A stretch of 57,823 bases of DNA from Porticoccus sp965660005 (GCF_965660005.1 NZ_CBFHYF010000009.1:1-57823); one strand, 5' to 3'. Shown: positions 44,414 through 53,893, counted from the stretch's first letter. The notes: a model not told the origin generated them from the letters alone. Program-made: numbers and translations.

Positions 44414-45595
44414 TCAGATTCCACCGCGTTCCGCCTGATAGATCTCCCGCAGCAGGGTTTTCCATTGTGCGTACTGGGCAGCAGCATTTCCGGACAGGGT
44501 AATTGTGCGATCTTCCAGCTCGATCACCCGCGGTTCTATTTCGGCCTCAAGTGACTGGGCGAGCTCGGCGAGAGTGTCCTGGTGAATTTGTAGTTCGGCC
44601 CTTTTTGACAGACCACTTTTCACTAGTAATGCCCCGCCACCGATAGCCACTGCCCCGGCTGCGCGACCGGAGCCGTTGTTGCTGCCAGAGGCCAGAATAC
44701 CACCGACAATTGCTGCCACCCCGGCAATGGTGCGATTGCGGGATTGGCGTTTCAGCTCCCTGAGCGCCACCAGCTCGTCATAACTAGCGGCCCGCCATTC
44801 CTGATAGGGGTTTTCCATACGGCGGGTGAAGGCATCGTAATGTTCCTGCATGGTGTCGATGAACAGGTAGTCGCGCTGCCGGATTTGCCGGATACGCTGC
44901 AGAATGGGGTCATCTTCCGCCGGCAAACGGCTGATTTCCAGCTGGCCGCCGGGTGGTTCCCGAATGTGATCGCTGAAGGCTTCCGGTGAGAAATCGCGAG
45001 CAAAACGCAGTTCTGCAATGGTGCGCAACTTTTTGACGTGTGCCGAATTCATCTGCTGGCGATATTCCAGCAGATCGTTGGCAATCCGGTTATAGAGGCC
45101 CTGAAACGGGTCGCGCTGTAACTGGTTTTGTCGGTTGTAGGCATAGTTGCCCACTGTTTCGGTGTAGGACTTGGTATACCAGTGGCGGTTGCTGGAATCG
45201 GTGACGGTAATGTCCAGTGCCAGCGTTTCGCCGTTGGAAGTGACAATTTTTCCGGCCACGTAGACCTCAGTGACCGTTTCCCTGCCGGGTACCAATCGCA
45301 CCGCCCCCCAAGCGCCGGTTGACTGAATGGTCGCGGCCAGCTGGTTCGGCAGATACTGTGCCTCGGCCGTGCGTACAGTTGGCGAGACGCTGGTATCGTC
45401 CGATTCGATGTTGTCCAGTCCGGGGTCGAAGGGCAGCACAGCCAGGTCGAGTAACTGTGATTCCACCACAGGCGCAGTCTGCTGTTCCAGCGGCGTCACG
45501 ACCGTACTGGTCACCCGGTTGGTACTGCAGGCTGCCAATAACAGTAGTGCAGACAAGACGAAAACCCGTTTTAACAGAAGCTCCCAGCTGACCAA
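44414..45595 (-). CDS. Lipoprotein with glycine-rich segment
   Basis: A 393-residue lipoprotein (LLAACS, Cys23 from TTG 45595). The first part, LLDLAVLPFDPGLDNIESDD, resembles periplasmic lipoproteins that assemble secretion or amyloid pores. A Gly/Ala-rich stretch, IAGVAAIVGGILASGSNNGSGRAAGAVAIGG, looks like a glycine-zipper that could insert in a membrane. The C-terminus is helical. TTG 45595 follows GAGGGG and the preceding stop by 4 nt; ATG 45631 would overlap the previous gene by 32 nt. Confidence 0.75.
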   Translation of the reverse strand: MVSWELLLKRVFVLSALLLLAACSTNRVTSTVVTPLEQQTAPVVESQLLDLAVLPFDPGLDNIESDDTSVSPTVRTAEAQYLPNQLAATIQSTGAWGAVRLVPGRETVTEVYVAGKIVTSNGETLALDITVTDSSNRHWYTKSYTETVGNYAYNRQNQLQRDPFQGLYNRIANDLLEYRQQMNSAHVKKLRTIAELRFARDFSPEAFSDHIREPPGGQLEISRLPAEDDPILQRIRQIRQRDYLFIDTMQEHYDAFTRRMENPYQEWRAASYDELVALRELKRQSRNRTIAGVAAIVGGILASGSNNGSGRAAGAVAIGGGALLVKSGLSKRAELQIHQDTLAELAQSLEAEIEPRVIELEDRTITLSGNAAAQYAQWKTLLREIYQAERGGI

Positions 45596-45599
45596 TCTT

Positions 45600-46346
45600 T
45601 TATCGCCCCTCTTTATATTTGCGGTATTCATCCCAGAGTTTTTCTCTCAACGCCGGGTCCTGTTCTTTCATGGCGGCTTCGCGGATTTGACGTGCGACAA
45701 TATCGTCGTCGCTGCCATCGGGAACGTCGGCAGGAACTGGACTGCCGCCGCTGCGTCCGATGATTCCGCCATCTCCACCATAGGTCGTGGTTTGGCCTGA
45801 CGGTGGTTGGCTGGCACTGCCCGGTCCGTTGGCCTCTTCATCCCCTGCCCCGCCCAATGGGCCACCTCCGAGTTCCTCAGTGATATCAGCCTCTTCAAAC
45901 AGGGGCCCTCCCGCGCCGGCAGGCGCTCCTTCAGCATCACCCTCCTGCTCCCGTTCGGCAGCGGCAGCTCTTGCATCCATGATCATACCGTCGAATACAG
46001 CCATGAAGACATCCAACTGCTGATCGAGCACCGCGATTTCTTCCTCCGTGCTGAGCGCACCGCCCGGGGGAGGTGCCGCCTGATCGGCGGTACTGCTCTG
46101 GTCGGGATTGGCCTCACTCGCATCGCTGGCCTTAGCCGTATCGGTGGTTTTGCTCGCCGCATTGGTCTCAGTCGTCGAGGCTGCCTTCGCGGCGCTCTCC
46201 TGCTCGGTGGCCTCCTCCGTCGGTGTAGCCTGGTCTTGCGATTGCGGAGACTGCTGTGACTGAGAAGTGGATTGTGTCGGGTTTTGACAGCCCGTCGCGC
46301 TGAGCAGGGCCATGCCGAGTAAAGTTATGAGTATTGATCGATTCAT
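45600..46346 (-). CDS. Low-complexity lipoprotein
   Basis: A 248-residue lipoprotein (SATGC, Cys20) whose mature part is mostly Ser/Thr/Gln/Ala/Glu-rich and disordered. A short helix-like segment (EEIAVLDQQLDVFMAVFDGMIM) and a charged C-terminus are the only ordered parts. Such lipoproteins often act as long tethers. It lies 10 nt after the TPR/TonB-C gene and 4 nt before the next lipoprotein. Confidence 0.75.
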   Translation of the reverse strand: MNRSILITLLGMALLSATGCQNPTQSTSQSQQSPQSQDQATPTEEATEQESAAKAASTTETNAASKTTDTAKASDASEANPDQSSTADQAAPPPGGALSTEEEIAVLDQQLDVFMAVFDGMIMDARAAAAEREQEGDAEGAPAGAGGPLFEEADITEELGGGPLGGAGDEEANGPGSASQPPSGQTTTYGGDGGIIGRSGGSPVPADVPDGSDDDIVARQIREAAMKEQDPALREKLWDEYRKYKEGR

Positions 46347-46356
46347 CAGTGGTAGA

Positions 46357-47784
46357 CTACTGTATCAGGACCTTGACCGGCAATGCTTCGGTTGGCACGG
46401 GTTGGCCATTGTCGAATCGCGGTCTGAATTTGGTATCAATAATGGTTTTTCTCGCCCGGCTTTCGAACCCCTGAGCGCCTTCCGGATGAATGCTGAGGGT
46501 AGTGATTTTACGGGGCTGCCCTTTTTCGGAGATATCAACCGATAGCATCACATAGGCCTCGGGTTTCGGTTGGTCAGTCGCGACTTCCACCAATTCATCC
46601 GTCGGGTTCTTTAGCTCTTGCGACGAGAATTCAGCAGAAGCATTTTCAGCGACCGCGAGAGACTCAGCTCCCTGTATTCCTGAATCAATAGGTCTCGGCA
46701 GCATTTTTGGTTCACCCAGTAATGCCGTGACCAGAGCGGCATCGTTGGTGTTCTGCAAGACGCTATAGGCCTTTTGGTAGGCTTCAATGGCCGGTCCGGT
46801 GAGATTGAATAACATCAGCCAATCGCCTGTTTTGACATAACCGGTGGCTTTATCTGCCGCTGATACCGAGGGGTCCTGTTCCAGAATATCGAGCATTTTG
46901 GCGTTCGCTCTGCGACCGTTCTGAAAATAGTTTTTGCTGAGAAACGGGTCGTCAGCCACCCAGCGCGTTTGCGAAAACCGTTCAGACAGCAGGTCGGTGT
47001 TGTCCCAACTGTTGGCATGCTTTCGCTCATGCGTGTGGAGGTAGTAGGCCGTCATTGCCGAGTTGTATAGCAGCCCGGTCATGCTGAGATGATCCGGCCC
47101 GTGTTGCTGCGCGGTAATTGCCAGAGCCTGATTATAAGCGTCGTGGGCAATATTGAGATGGTAGAGATCGTCTCTGCGCCCCCGGGCATTATAGACTCGC
47201 AAATGCCATTGTCCGATTTCGTCCAGCAGTGGGAGAATACGGGGATCATCGGCACCATAGGTTTTACGGTGCAGCCAGAGGAGTTTCTGATAGCTCTCGG
47301 CGGCATCACTGATATGTCCAAGTTGGATGTGGGTGTCGATCATGCCACGCAACATGGGTTCCTGCGACAGGCTGTAAACACCATCATTAACACGATTCAC
47401 GTACATGGCATGCTGGAAGGCCTGAATGGCTTCGTCCAGACGGTTTTGGCGTTGCAGGGTTTTGCCCAGTGCGAAGGTCAATTCCGATAATTCTGGATCA
47501 AAGGGGCCAGCCAGAGCTTTGCGTTGATCAATGGCAGACTGGTAATCGGCAATAATCTGTGCTGCTTGTACTTGTGCTGCTGGTTGTGAAGCTGCTTCTT
47601 CAATGTGAAGCGCAGGCTGGTCGGATTTCGGGCTGGCCTCAGGACCCCCGCTGTTAGAGTCGTATCTTTCAGTACCCTGTTCGGGGGTGTTTGTTTGCGG
47701 TATGTCAGCATTTGCAGCGAGCAGGCTGCCGGAGATGAGCAGTGGCATCAGCACGCTGGCAATAAATTTTAGAGGATGCCCCAT
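46357..47784 (-). CDS. Secreted TPR protein with TonB C-terminal-like domain
   Basis: A 475-residue protein, first gene of the operon. A signal peptide (cleavage near LLA/AN) is followed by a TPR-rich region with LGKTLQRQNRLDEAIQAFQHAMYV and later repeats. The C-terminal LSVDISEKGQPRKITTLSIH...ARKTIIDTKFRPRFDNGQPV is the TonB-C fold found in energy transducers and in many periplasmic proteins. It has no transmembrane anchor of its own beyond the signal, so it is not a normal TonB. Together with the ExbB-like protein it suggests a force-transducing complex. Divergent from the AEC gene. Confidence 0.85.
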   Translation of the reverse strand: MGHPLKFIASVLMPLLISGSLLAANADIPQTNTPEQGTERYDSNSGGPEASPKSDQPALHIEEAASQPAAQVQAAQIIADYQSAIDQRKALAGPFDPELSELTFALGKTLQRQNRLDEAIQAFQHAMYVNRVNDGVYSLSQEPMLRGMIDTHIQLGHISDAAESYQKLLWLHRKTYGADDPRILPLLDEIGQWHLRVYNARGRRDDLYHLNIAHDAYNQALAITAQQHGPDHLSMTGLLYNSAMTAYYLHTHERKHANSWDNTDLLSERFSQTRWVADDPFLSKNYFQNGRRANAKMLDILEQDPSVSAADKATGYVKTGDWLMLFNLTGPAIEAYQKAYSVLQNTNDAALVTALLGEPKMLPRPIDSGIQGAESLAVAENASAEFSSQELKNPTDELVEVATDQPKPEAYVMLSVDISEKGQPRKITTLSIHPEGAQGFESRARKTIIDTKFRPRFDNGQPVPTEALPVKVLIQ

Positions 47785-47856
47785 AGTGAAAAGCCCAGTG
47801 AACGCTAATGGTCTTAGAGATGGCTGGCAGGTGAAGGTTCCTTGCGGTATGTTCCA

Positions 47857-47886
47857 TTCTCACGAGCTGCACAGATGCAGTATAAC
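47857..47886 (+). promoter_or_regulatory. Possible promoter for the AEC transporter gene
   Basis: TTCTCA (47857-47862) and TATAAC (47881-47886) are 18 nt apart, with the ATG at 47923 about 30 nt after the expected transcript start. The -35 match is weak. Confidence 0.3.
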
Positions 47887-47922
47887 GCTCTGGGCAGATG
47901 AATCATCGGGGATCAAGAAATA

Positions 47923-48813
47923 ATGTTTCTGGCGCTCTGGAATGTGATGGCTCCGGTACTGATTGCCATCGGTATTGGTTATTGTTGGGGGCGTTCCCGG
48001 GTGCCCTGCGCCGCGGAGTTCGTCACCCGTGCCGTGATGAATATCGGTGCGCCCTGTCTGGTGGTCTCCGCGATCAGCGGGTCGAAGATTTCAGGGTCGG
48101 AATTTTCCGAGGTTGCCGTTGCCGCAGCGATTGTCCTTGCGGGCACAGCATTGCTGGGTTGGGCGGCCATTCGTGCCGCGGGTGGAAATCTCAGGGCGCT
48201 GCTGCCATCGGTGACGTTTCCCAACAATGGCAATATGGGATTGCCGCTTTGCCTGTTTGCCTTTGGCCAGGAAGGGCTGGCACTAGCGGTGGGCTTTTTC
48301 ATCGAACAGATGACTGCCATGATGGTATTTGGCATCCCGCTACTCGACAGGCAATCCGGCAATATCTGGTCAATCTTGAAAGGCTTTGCCTTTCAGCCGT
48401 TGATACTGACGGTGATTGTCGGGCTCATTCTGCTGGCAGGTAACGTCGTATTACCGCGATGGATTGATGCCGCTGTCGAACTGCTGGCCGGGTTCACCAT
48501 TCCGCTGATGCTGATCACGCTGGGGGTTTCCCTCTCCACCCTGAGCACGTCGGGATAGTGGCGGAGTCTGGGATACTCGACTTTGCGCATCTGTGGCGGG
48601 TTGGTGATTGCCTGGCTGGCAGTCGAGTGGCTGGACATTACCGGTACTGCCCGGGGTGTGGTGCTGTTGCAGGTCATTATGCCGGCGGCGGTATTCAATT
48701 ATCTGCTGGCCCTGAAGTATGATCGGGAGCCGACGGCCGTGGCGGGTGTTGTGGTGGCCTCCACAGTCATGGCGCTGGTTGCCGTACCATTGCTGTTGGC
48801 TGTGTTGCTATAA
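47923..48813 (+). pseudogene. AEC family transporter, interrupted by in-frame TAG
   Basis: A 296-codon frame encodes an auxin-efflux-carrier-type transporter with about 10 helices. N-terminal VMAPVLIAIGIGYCWGR, the central FPNNGNMGLPLCLFAFG and the C-terminal LQVIMPAAVFNYLLALKY are family blocks. TAG at 48556-48558 (codon 212) interrupts it in frame: LSTLSTSG[TAG]WRSLGY. The second half continues without a shift to TAA at 48813, and both parts together match the normal length of about 300. The downstream part lacks a ribosome-binding site, so it is not an independent gene. Likely substrates of the family are organic acids or amino acids. Confidence 0.82.
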
Positions 48814-48826
48814 GCGGGAGAAAGCT

Positions 48827-50020
48827 GTGACTGAGATGAAGCCTTTGTCAGGATACCGGGTGATCGAACTCGGTCAATTATTGGCCGGACCCTTTGCCGG
48901 GGCGCTGCTGGCCTATTTCGGGGCCGAGGTGATCAAGATCGAACCCCCCGGGAAGGGCGACCCGCTGCGCAACTGGCGGGAGGTCAGGGATGGTACATCC
49001 CTGTGGTGGCGGAGCCTCGGGCGCAACAAGAAATGCATTACCCTGGATTTGAAGACGGCGCGGGGGCGGCAGTTGGCAAAGCAGCTGATCGACGGGGCCG
49101 ACGTGGTGATCGAGAATTTCCGGCCGGGGGTCATGGAAGCCTGGGAGCTGGGACCGGAGCAATTCAAGCAATCCAACCCCGGTTTGGTCTACACCCGTAT
49201 TTCCGGCTACGGCCAGACCGGCCCCTATGCAAACAGGCCCGGTTTTGCCTCGGTGTGTGAAGGGATCAGTGGCTTTCGTTACCTGAATGGCTTTCCCGGC
49301 GAGGCCCCGGTGCGACCCAATCTCAGCATTGGCGACAGTATCGCCGGGTTGCATGCGGCATTCGGTGTGGCGCTGGCGCTGCTGTCCAGGCAGTCCAGCG
49401 GGGTGGGGCAGGTGGTGGATGTGGCGCTCTACGAGGCGATGTTCAATCTCCTGGAGGCCGTGGTGCCGGAATACGATGGCGCCGGTATCATCCGGGAACC
49501 CTCCGGTACCACTGTGACCGGCATCGTACCCACCAACACCTACCGCTGCGCCGATGGCAAATACGTGGTGATCGGCGGCAATGGCGACTCCATCTTCAAA
49601 CGATTGATGCTGGCGGCGTGCAGACCGGATCTGGCGAACGATCCCCGCTGTGCTGATAATGCCGGCAGGGTGGAGTGCGAACGGGAGATCGACAGTGCCC
49701 TGTCGGCCTGGTGTCGCGAGCTTTCCAGTGCAGAACTGCTGGTGTTGCTGACCGAGCAGCGGGTGCCTGCGGGGCCGATTTATCACGCCGGCGATATGCT
49801 GGCGGATCCCCACTTTAATGCGCGGGGTCTGTTCGAGCAGGTGGAAATCAATGGTGAGCCGCTGAAAATTCCGGCGATGATCCCCCGCCTCAGTGAGACC
49901 CCCGGCAGCACCCGTTGGCCCGGTTCCGGGGTGGGCAGCCACAACGCCGAGGTGTTGGGCGAGTTGCTGGGGCTGGATGAAACTGCCCTGCAGCAGCTGA
50001 AGGCAGAGGGTGTTATTTAA
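48827..50020 (+). CDS. Family III CoA-transferase (CaiB/BaiF type)
   Basis: A 397-residue CoA-transferase. The N-terminal GYRVIELGQLLAGPFAGALLAYFGAEVIKIE and FRPGVMEAWELGP are family hallmarks. The catalytic aspartate is in NLSIGDSIAGLHAAFGV. Members swap CoA between organic acids, but substrates vary too much to name. GTG 48827 follows GGGAG (48816-48820); a longer upstream frame overlaps the AEC gene and is not conserved. It starts 13 nt after the AEC stop, so the two were probably cotranscribed. Confidence 0.93.
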   Translation: MTEMKPLSGYRVIELGQLLAGPFAGALLAYFGAEVIKIEPPGKGDPLRNWREVRDGTSLWWRSLGRNKKCITLDLKTARGRQLAKQLIDGADVVIENFRPGVMEAWELGPEQFKQSNPGLVYTRISGYGQTGPYANRPGFASVCEGISGFRYLNGFPGEAPVRPNLSIGDSIAGLHAAFGVALALLSRQSSGVGQVVDVALYEAMFNLLEAVVPEYDGAGIIREPSGTTVTGIVPTNTYRCADGKYVVIGGNGDSIFKRLMLAACRPDLANDPRCADNAGRVECEREIDSALSAWCRELSSAELLVLLTEQRVPAGPIYHAGDMLADPHFNARGLFEQVEINGEPLKIPAMIPRLSETPGSTRWPGSGVGSHNAEVLGELLGLDETALQQLKAEGVI

Positions 50021-50085
50021 ACTTGCCGGGTGTCGCTGGTTTTTCTCAGCTGCTTTTCTTCAAGTAATACGGGAGTGTATCGAGT

Positions 50086-50880
50086 ATGGCTGAACACTGG
50101 CCGGTGGTGAGTATTCCCTGTGATGTGGTGATGCAGGGGCTGCATCCCTTTCATGGCAGCGGCGAAAAATATATCAATGCGCTGGCCCATGGTGCCGGCG
50201 TCAGACCGGTTTTGTTGCCTGCGGTGGCTGCCGGTCGGGATCTGTCTTCTCTTGCGGACTTCTGTGCTCCGGATGACGTGCTGGATTCGCTGGACGGGCT
50301 GTTTCTCACGGGCAATGTTTCCAATGTGGATCCGGATTATTATGGCCAGCCAAGCCGTTCCGGTAACCTACTGGATCGCCAGCGCGATGCTACGGCATTG
50401 CCGTTGATTCGCCGCGCCATTGCGCGGAATATTCCACTCTTTCCGGTCTGCCGTGGTATGCAGGAATTGAATGTGGCTCTGGGCGGCTCACTTTATCAGT
50501 ATGTGCATGAAGTGCCGGGTATGCTGGATCACCGGGAAGACCGGAATCTTTCTAGGGAGGGCCAGTACGATTATGCTCACCGCATTGCGCTGACGCCGGG
50601 CGGGCTGCTGGCCACCCTCGCCGGGTCTCGGGAGGTACGGGTCAACTCAGTTCACAGCCAGGACATTCACCGGCTGGCGGAGGGCTTGGAAGTGGAAGCC
50701 GTCGCACCGGTCGGACTGGTGGAAGCAGTGCGGCTGACGGATCACAGCCGCTACGCCGTCGGCGTGCAATTTCACCCGGAGTGGCAATATCCGGAAGACG
50801 TTTTTTATACTGCGCTATTCAGGGCATTTGGCGATGCGATTCGCCAGAGAAGGACTGCTGGCAGCCAGAGAGACCGGTAA
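50086..50880 (+). CDS. Gamma-glutamyl-GABA hydrolase family protein (PuuD-like class I amidotransferase)
   Basis: A 264-residue peptidase C26-type enzyme. The nucleophile elbow is FPVCRGMQELNVALGGSLYQ (Cys122), and VGVQFHPEWQYPED supplies His and Glu of the triad. PuuD cleaves gamma-glutamyl-GABA in putrescine breakdown; relatives act on other gamma-glutamyl amides. The rest of the Puu pathway is not nearby, so the true substrate is open. Cytoplasmic, of normal length. Confidence 0.9.
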   Translation: MAEHWPVVSIPCDVVMQGLHPFHGSGEKYINALAHGAGVRPVLLPAVAAGRDLSSLADFCAPDDVLDSLDGLFLTGNVSNVDPDYYGQPSRSGNLLDRQRDATALPLIRRAIARNIPLFPVCRGMQELNVALGGSLYQYVHEVPGMLDHREDRNLSREGQYDYAHRIALTPGGLLATLAGSREVRVNSVHSQDIHRLAEGLEVEAVAPVGLVEAVRLTDHSRYAVGVQFHPEWQYPEDVFYTALFRAFGDAIRQRRTAGSQRDR

Positions 50881-51026
50881 ATAGTTAGAGCTGGTTTCAG
50901 AGCTACTCGAATCGATCAGCAATTTTTGTTAAACCCGACTTTTGGTGATCCGGGCTATATTGCAGCGATGCCTTCGAATCATTAAATTTGCCCTGTGTTC
51001 GGGATCATTATTTTGACAGTTCAATT

Positions 51027-53876
51027 ATGAAGAGAATAACCGCCTCGCTGCTTTGCTGTCCTTCATGCCGATGCAGTTATCACCTAATAGACATGAATGC
51101 CGGTACCGCTGGCGCCGATCTTGATACAGGGGCATTGTGTTGCCCTTGCTGCTGGGTAGCTGTGCCGGTATGCAGAGGACTTCCCCTGTTTTCCGAGGCG
51201 AGACCACTGCCACCGGGATCGCTGGCATCATGGTTGTCTGGTCTGGAGGATATGTACTTCCTTGCTGATCAGGAGTACCGGGACTTTCTTAAGTTGAAAA
51301 AAACCCGAGGTCAGGTAGATCTTTATGCAGCTTTCCAGCCATTTAACGAGTCCACCCGTGCAATTTATCCGTTTATCCCGCTGTTGAAAAAAGTATTGCA
51401 GCCTGGGGATGTGATTCTGGATACCTGGTGCCGGACGGGTTGGAGTGGAGAGCTACTCGCCGGGCTGTTTCCCGAGCAGCAGGTGATCTCACTGTGGGAG
51501 GGAAACAGCAATGTTCTTGGTTATCGGGGGTTTGACTATTGGCTGGGTAGCCGGCGCCGTGCGCCAAATCTAGATATTGTGTTCTCCCATCCGGGCCGGG
51601 CACTGCCTATTCAGACGGGCGCAGTTTCGCTGGTTCATGGCCTCGATTCTTTGCACCGGTATAATCATCTGAGCTTCATCCCAGAGATCTTGCGTGTCTG
51701 CCGCAATGACGGTGTGTTGTTATTTCCCCATATACACCTGTCGAATACCGAGCCGGATCCGTTCTTTGAACGGGGTTGTCACCAATACCATGGCCGTGAG
51801 TGGAAGGCATGGCTGGATCAATTGTTGCGGGATAGCTCAAGATCTTCGTGGTTACTTCCGGAAGTCTCTCTGTTTGCGCTTGCTGAGCCGTTGCCGCTAA
51901 AAGATGACAGTGAGACGGCCCATTACAATGGCCTATTGATGATCGGACCACGGGAACTTGAAGGCAGTATGCTGCAGCCGGGTAATGAATGGGCTTTCAT
52001 TTCACAGGCCCGGTTTATCAAAAATCCGTTGCTGGATATCAACCTGAGTACTTGTGAGGTGCGATTGTCTCCGACCACTTTGAGCGGCAGGTCACAGGAA
52101 TTATTGCAACGGCACCCCTGTTATCTGCAAAGATTGGAGCATTGTGGCGCAACGCTGAGCACGGACGAATCCCTGTTTATCTGGTACGCGGCCCAAAATC
52201 TGAGCCTGTCACAAATCGCAGTGTCGATGGAACTCCCTTTGGGGGAGACCAGAGCACTGGCACGTCAGCTCTGTGGCAGAGAGATACTCCATCCGGCAGT
52301 CATTTCGCCGGCGATGTCGACCCTGCAGCATTACCACGGTTTTGGTTCGGTACCGGAATGGCGTCCCCAGTCGTTTGCCGAGCTTTGGGAGCATGCCAGG
52401 CAGCACTATGGTAGCCGCCGGCTTCTCAGGTGGCTGGCTGACGACAGTTGCCTTACGTTTGGTGAGGCTGATTTCATTATTGAGGGCATTCGCCGGCGCC
52501 TTCATACAGCAGGGATACGACCGGGAGACCGGGTGGCTATCCTCAGCCAGCATCATCCCGAGGCCCTGCTGGTAGTCTGGGCTGCGTGGCTGGGGGGCAT
52601 GACGATCGTACCTCTGGATCCGGAGTTGCCCGGGGACGGTGTTGAGCAACTACTGGGCCAGTCTGAAGCAAAACTTCTATTTACTGATCGATCCGAGCTT
52701 CGCGTTTCCCCGGCTGTGCCCGTGGTCCTTCTGGATGATGCAGCTGCTGCCTTTGAAGCGACAGAGGAGTTTTCGGTGTGGGTCGCGGAAGCTCTGGACG
52801 GGTCCCCTCTGTCCTCTGAGTCAAATCCTGACATAACGGGGACAATTCTTTTCACTTCCGGCAGTACGGGTGAGCCGAAGGGCGTGATGCTATCCCAGAG
52901 AGCATTGTGCAATAGCGGTTGGGAAATGGCGGAACATTATGGATGGACTTCGTCTGATACCTTGTTGTCCCTGGGGCCGCTTTCCATGATGAGCGGTTTG
53001 CGCAATACCTGCCTTGCTGCATTGTTTGTCGGGTCAACCATCCTGGTGCCCGATCCACGAACAAACAGACATCCACTGATGACCTGGGCCCAGGGCGCAA
53101 CTGCCGGTGTGTCTGTCATAACGACGGTGCCCGCCTGGTTGCAGGTGCTGATCTCGCGAGGGGATATACCCCCATCTGAGCAACTCAGGCAGATTCTGGT
53201 GACGGGTGCGACGCTTCATTCATCCCTCCAGGAACAGGCAGAGAAAATACTCGGGTACCCCATCGCCGACTATTACGGGCTGACGGAAACCGGTGGTATC
53301 TGTTGTGCTCCGGTGCCGGGCCAGACTGAGGCAATAGGTACTCTGGGGGTCCCGACCCGGAATGCCCTGGTACAGATTGTCGACAATTGCGGAAAGGTTG
53401 CCGGCCGGGAAACGGCAGGCACAATCCGGGTCCGCTCTACGCAACTGATGAGTGGCTACCTGAACAATGAAGCCGCCAGTCAGGCGGTATTCCATGATGG
53501 CTGGTTGTGGACCGGCGATCATGGGCGCTGGGATGCGTCGGGGCACCTGGTGTTGCTGGGTCGAGAGGATGACGCCATCAAGCTGCGTGATGGCAGTCGT
53601 TTCTATCCCCAGCACCTGGAGGAACTCCTGTCGTCTCTGGAGGACGTGAGTGATGCGGCTGTGAGCCTGGGTGGCAACCCCGGAAAACTGACTGCGCTGA
53701 TTGTTGCTGCGCGACCTCTGGAGGCAGTTCGTCAGGAGTTTATGGCCCGACATGGCTTATCCCTGCCAGCCCGGCAGATTCCGGAGGTTTGGTGCCAGCC
53801 GGCTTCGTTGCCACGCAATAGCAATGGCAAGTTGCGGCGCGGCGGGCTTTCAGCACTGATTAACGATTTGATTTAA
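51027..53876 (+). CDS. Methyltransferase-like / acyl-adenylating (ANL) fusion protein
   Basis: A 949-residue fusion. Residues 10-50 hold two Cys clusters (CCPSC, CCPCC) resembling a Trm112-type zinc segment. Residues about 100-280 form a Rossmann-like methyltransferase domain, with the SAM motif degraded (DVILDTWCRTGWSGELL) but the later LPIQTGAVSLVHGLDSLHRYN and ILRVCRNDGVLLFP strands recognisable. From about 420 there is a complete ANL adenylation domain: TILFTSGSTGEPKGVMLSQ, DYYGLTETGG, WTGDHGRWDASGHLVLLGREDD and the C-terminal SNGKLRRG lysine. No carrier domain is present. ATG 51027 starts before the zinc segment; TTG 50988 is an alternative. First gene of the acylation cluster. Confidence 0.85.
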   Translation: MKRITASLLCCPSCRCSYHLIDMNAGTAGADLDTGALCCPCCWVAVPVCRGLPLFSEARPLPPGSLASWLSGLEDMYFLADQEYRDFLKLKKTRGQVDLYAAFQPFNESTRAIYPFIPLLKKVLQPGDVILDTWCRTGWSGELLAGLFPEQQVISLWEGNSNVLGYRGFDYWLGSRRRAPNLDIVFSHPGRALPIQTGAVSLVHGLDSLHRYNHLSFIPEILRVCRNDGVLLFPHIHLSNTEPDPFFERGCHQYHGREWKAWLDQLLRDSSRSSWLLPEVSLFALAEPLPLKDDSETAHYNGLLMIGPRELEGSMLQPGNEWAFISQARFIKNPLLDINLSTCEVRLSPTTLSGRSQELLQRHPCYLQRLEHCGATLSTDESLFIWYAAQNLSLSQIAVSMELPLGETRALARQLCGREILHPAVISPAMSTLQHYHGFGSVPEWRPQSFAELWEHARQHYGSRRLLRWLADDSCLTFGEADFIIEGIRRRLHTAGIRPGDRVAILSQHHPEALLVVWAAWLGGMTIVPLDPELPGDGVEQLLGQSEAKLLFTDRSELRVSPAVPVVLLDDAAAAFEATEEFSVWVAEALDGSPLSSESNPDITGTILFTSGSTGEPKGVMLSQRALCNSGWEMAEHYGWTSSDTLLSLGPLSMMSGLRNTCLAALFVGSTILVPDPRTNRHPLMTWAQGATAGVSVITTVPAWLQVLISRGDIPPSEQLRQILVTGATLHSSLQEQAEKILGYPIADYYGLTETGGICCAPVPGQTEAIGTLGVPTRNALVQIVDNCGKVAGRETAGTIRVRSTQLMSGYLNNEAASQAVFHDGWLWTGDHGRWDASGHLVLLGREDDAIKLRDGSRFYPQHLEELLSSLEDVSDAAVSLGGNPGKLTALIVAARPLEAVRQEFMARHGLSLPARQIPEVWCQPASLPRNSNGKLRRGGLSALINDLI

Positions 53877-53893
53877 AGGAGAAGGGAAATTTC

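Noticed and set aside
10598..48813. Genetic code with TAG reassigned
   Set aside because: Three genes have in-frame TAG, but at least eight intact genes end in TAG exactly at their family's normal C-terminus, so TAG is a working stop.
51013..51018. Perfect TTGACA upstream of the fusion gene at 51027
   Set aside because: It lies 9 nt before the start codon, so its -10 would fall inside the coding region.
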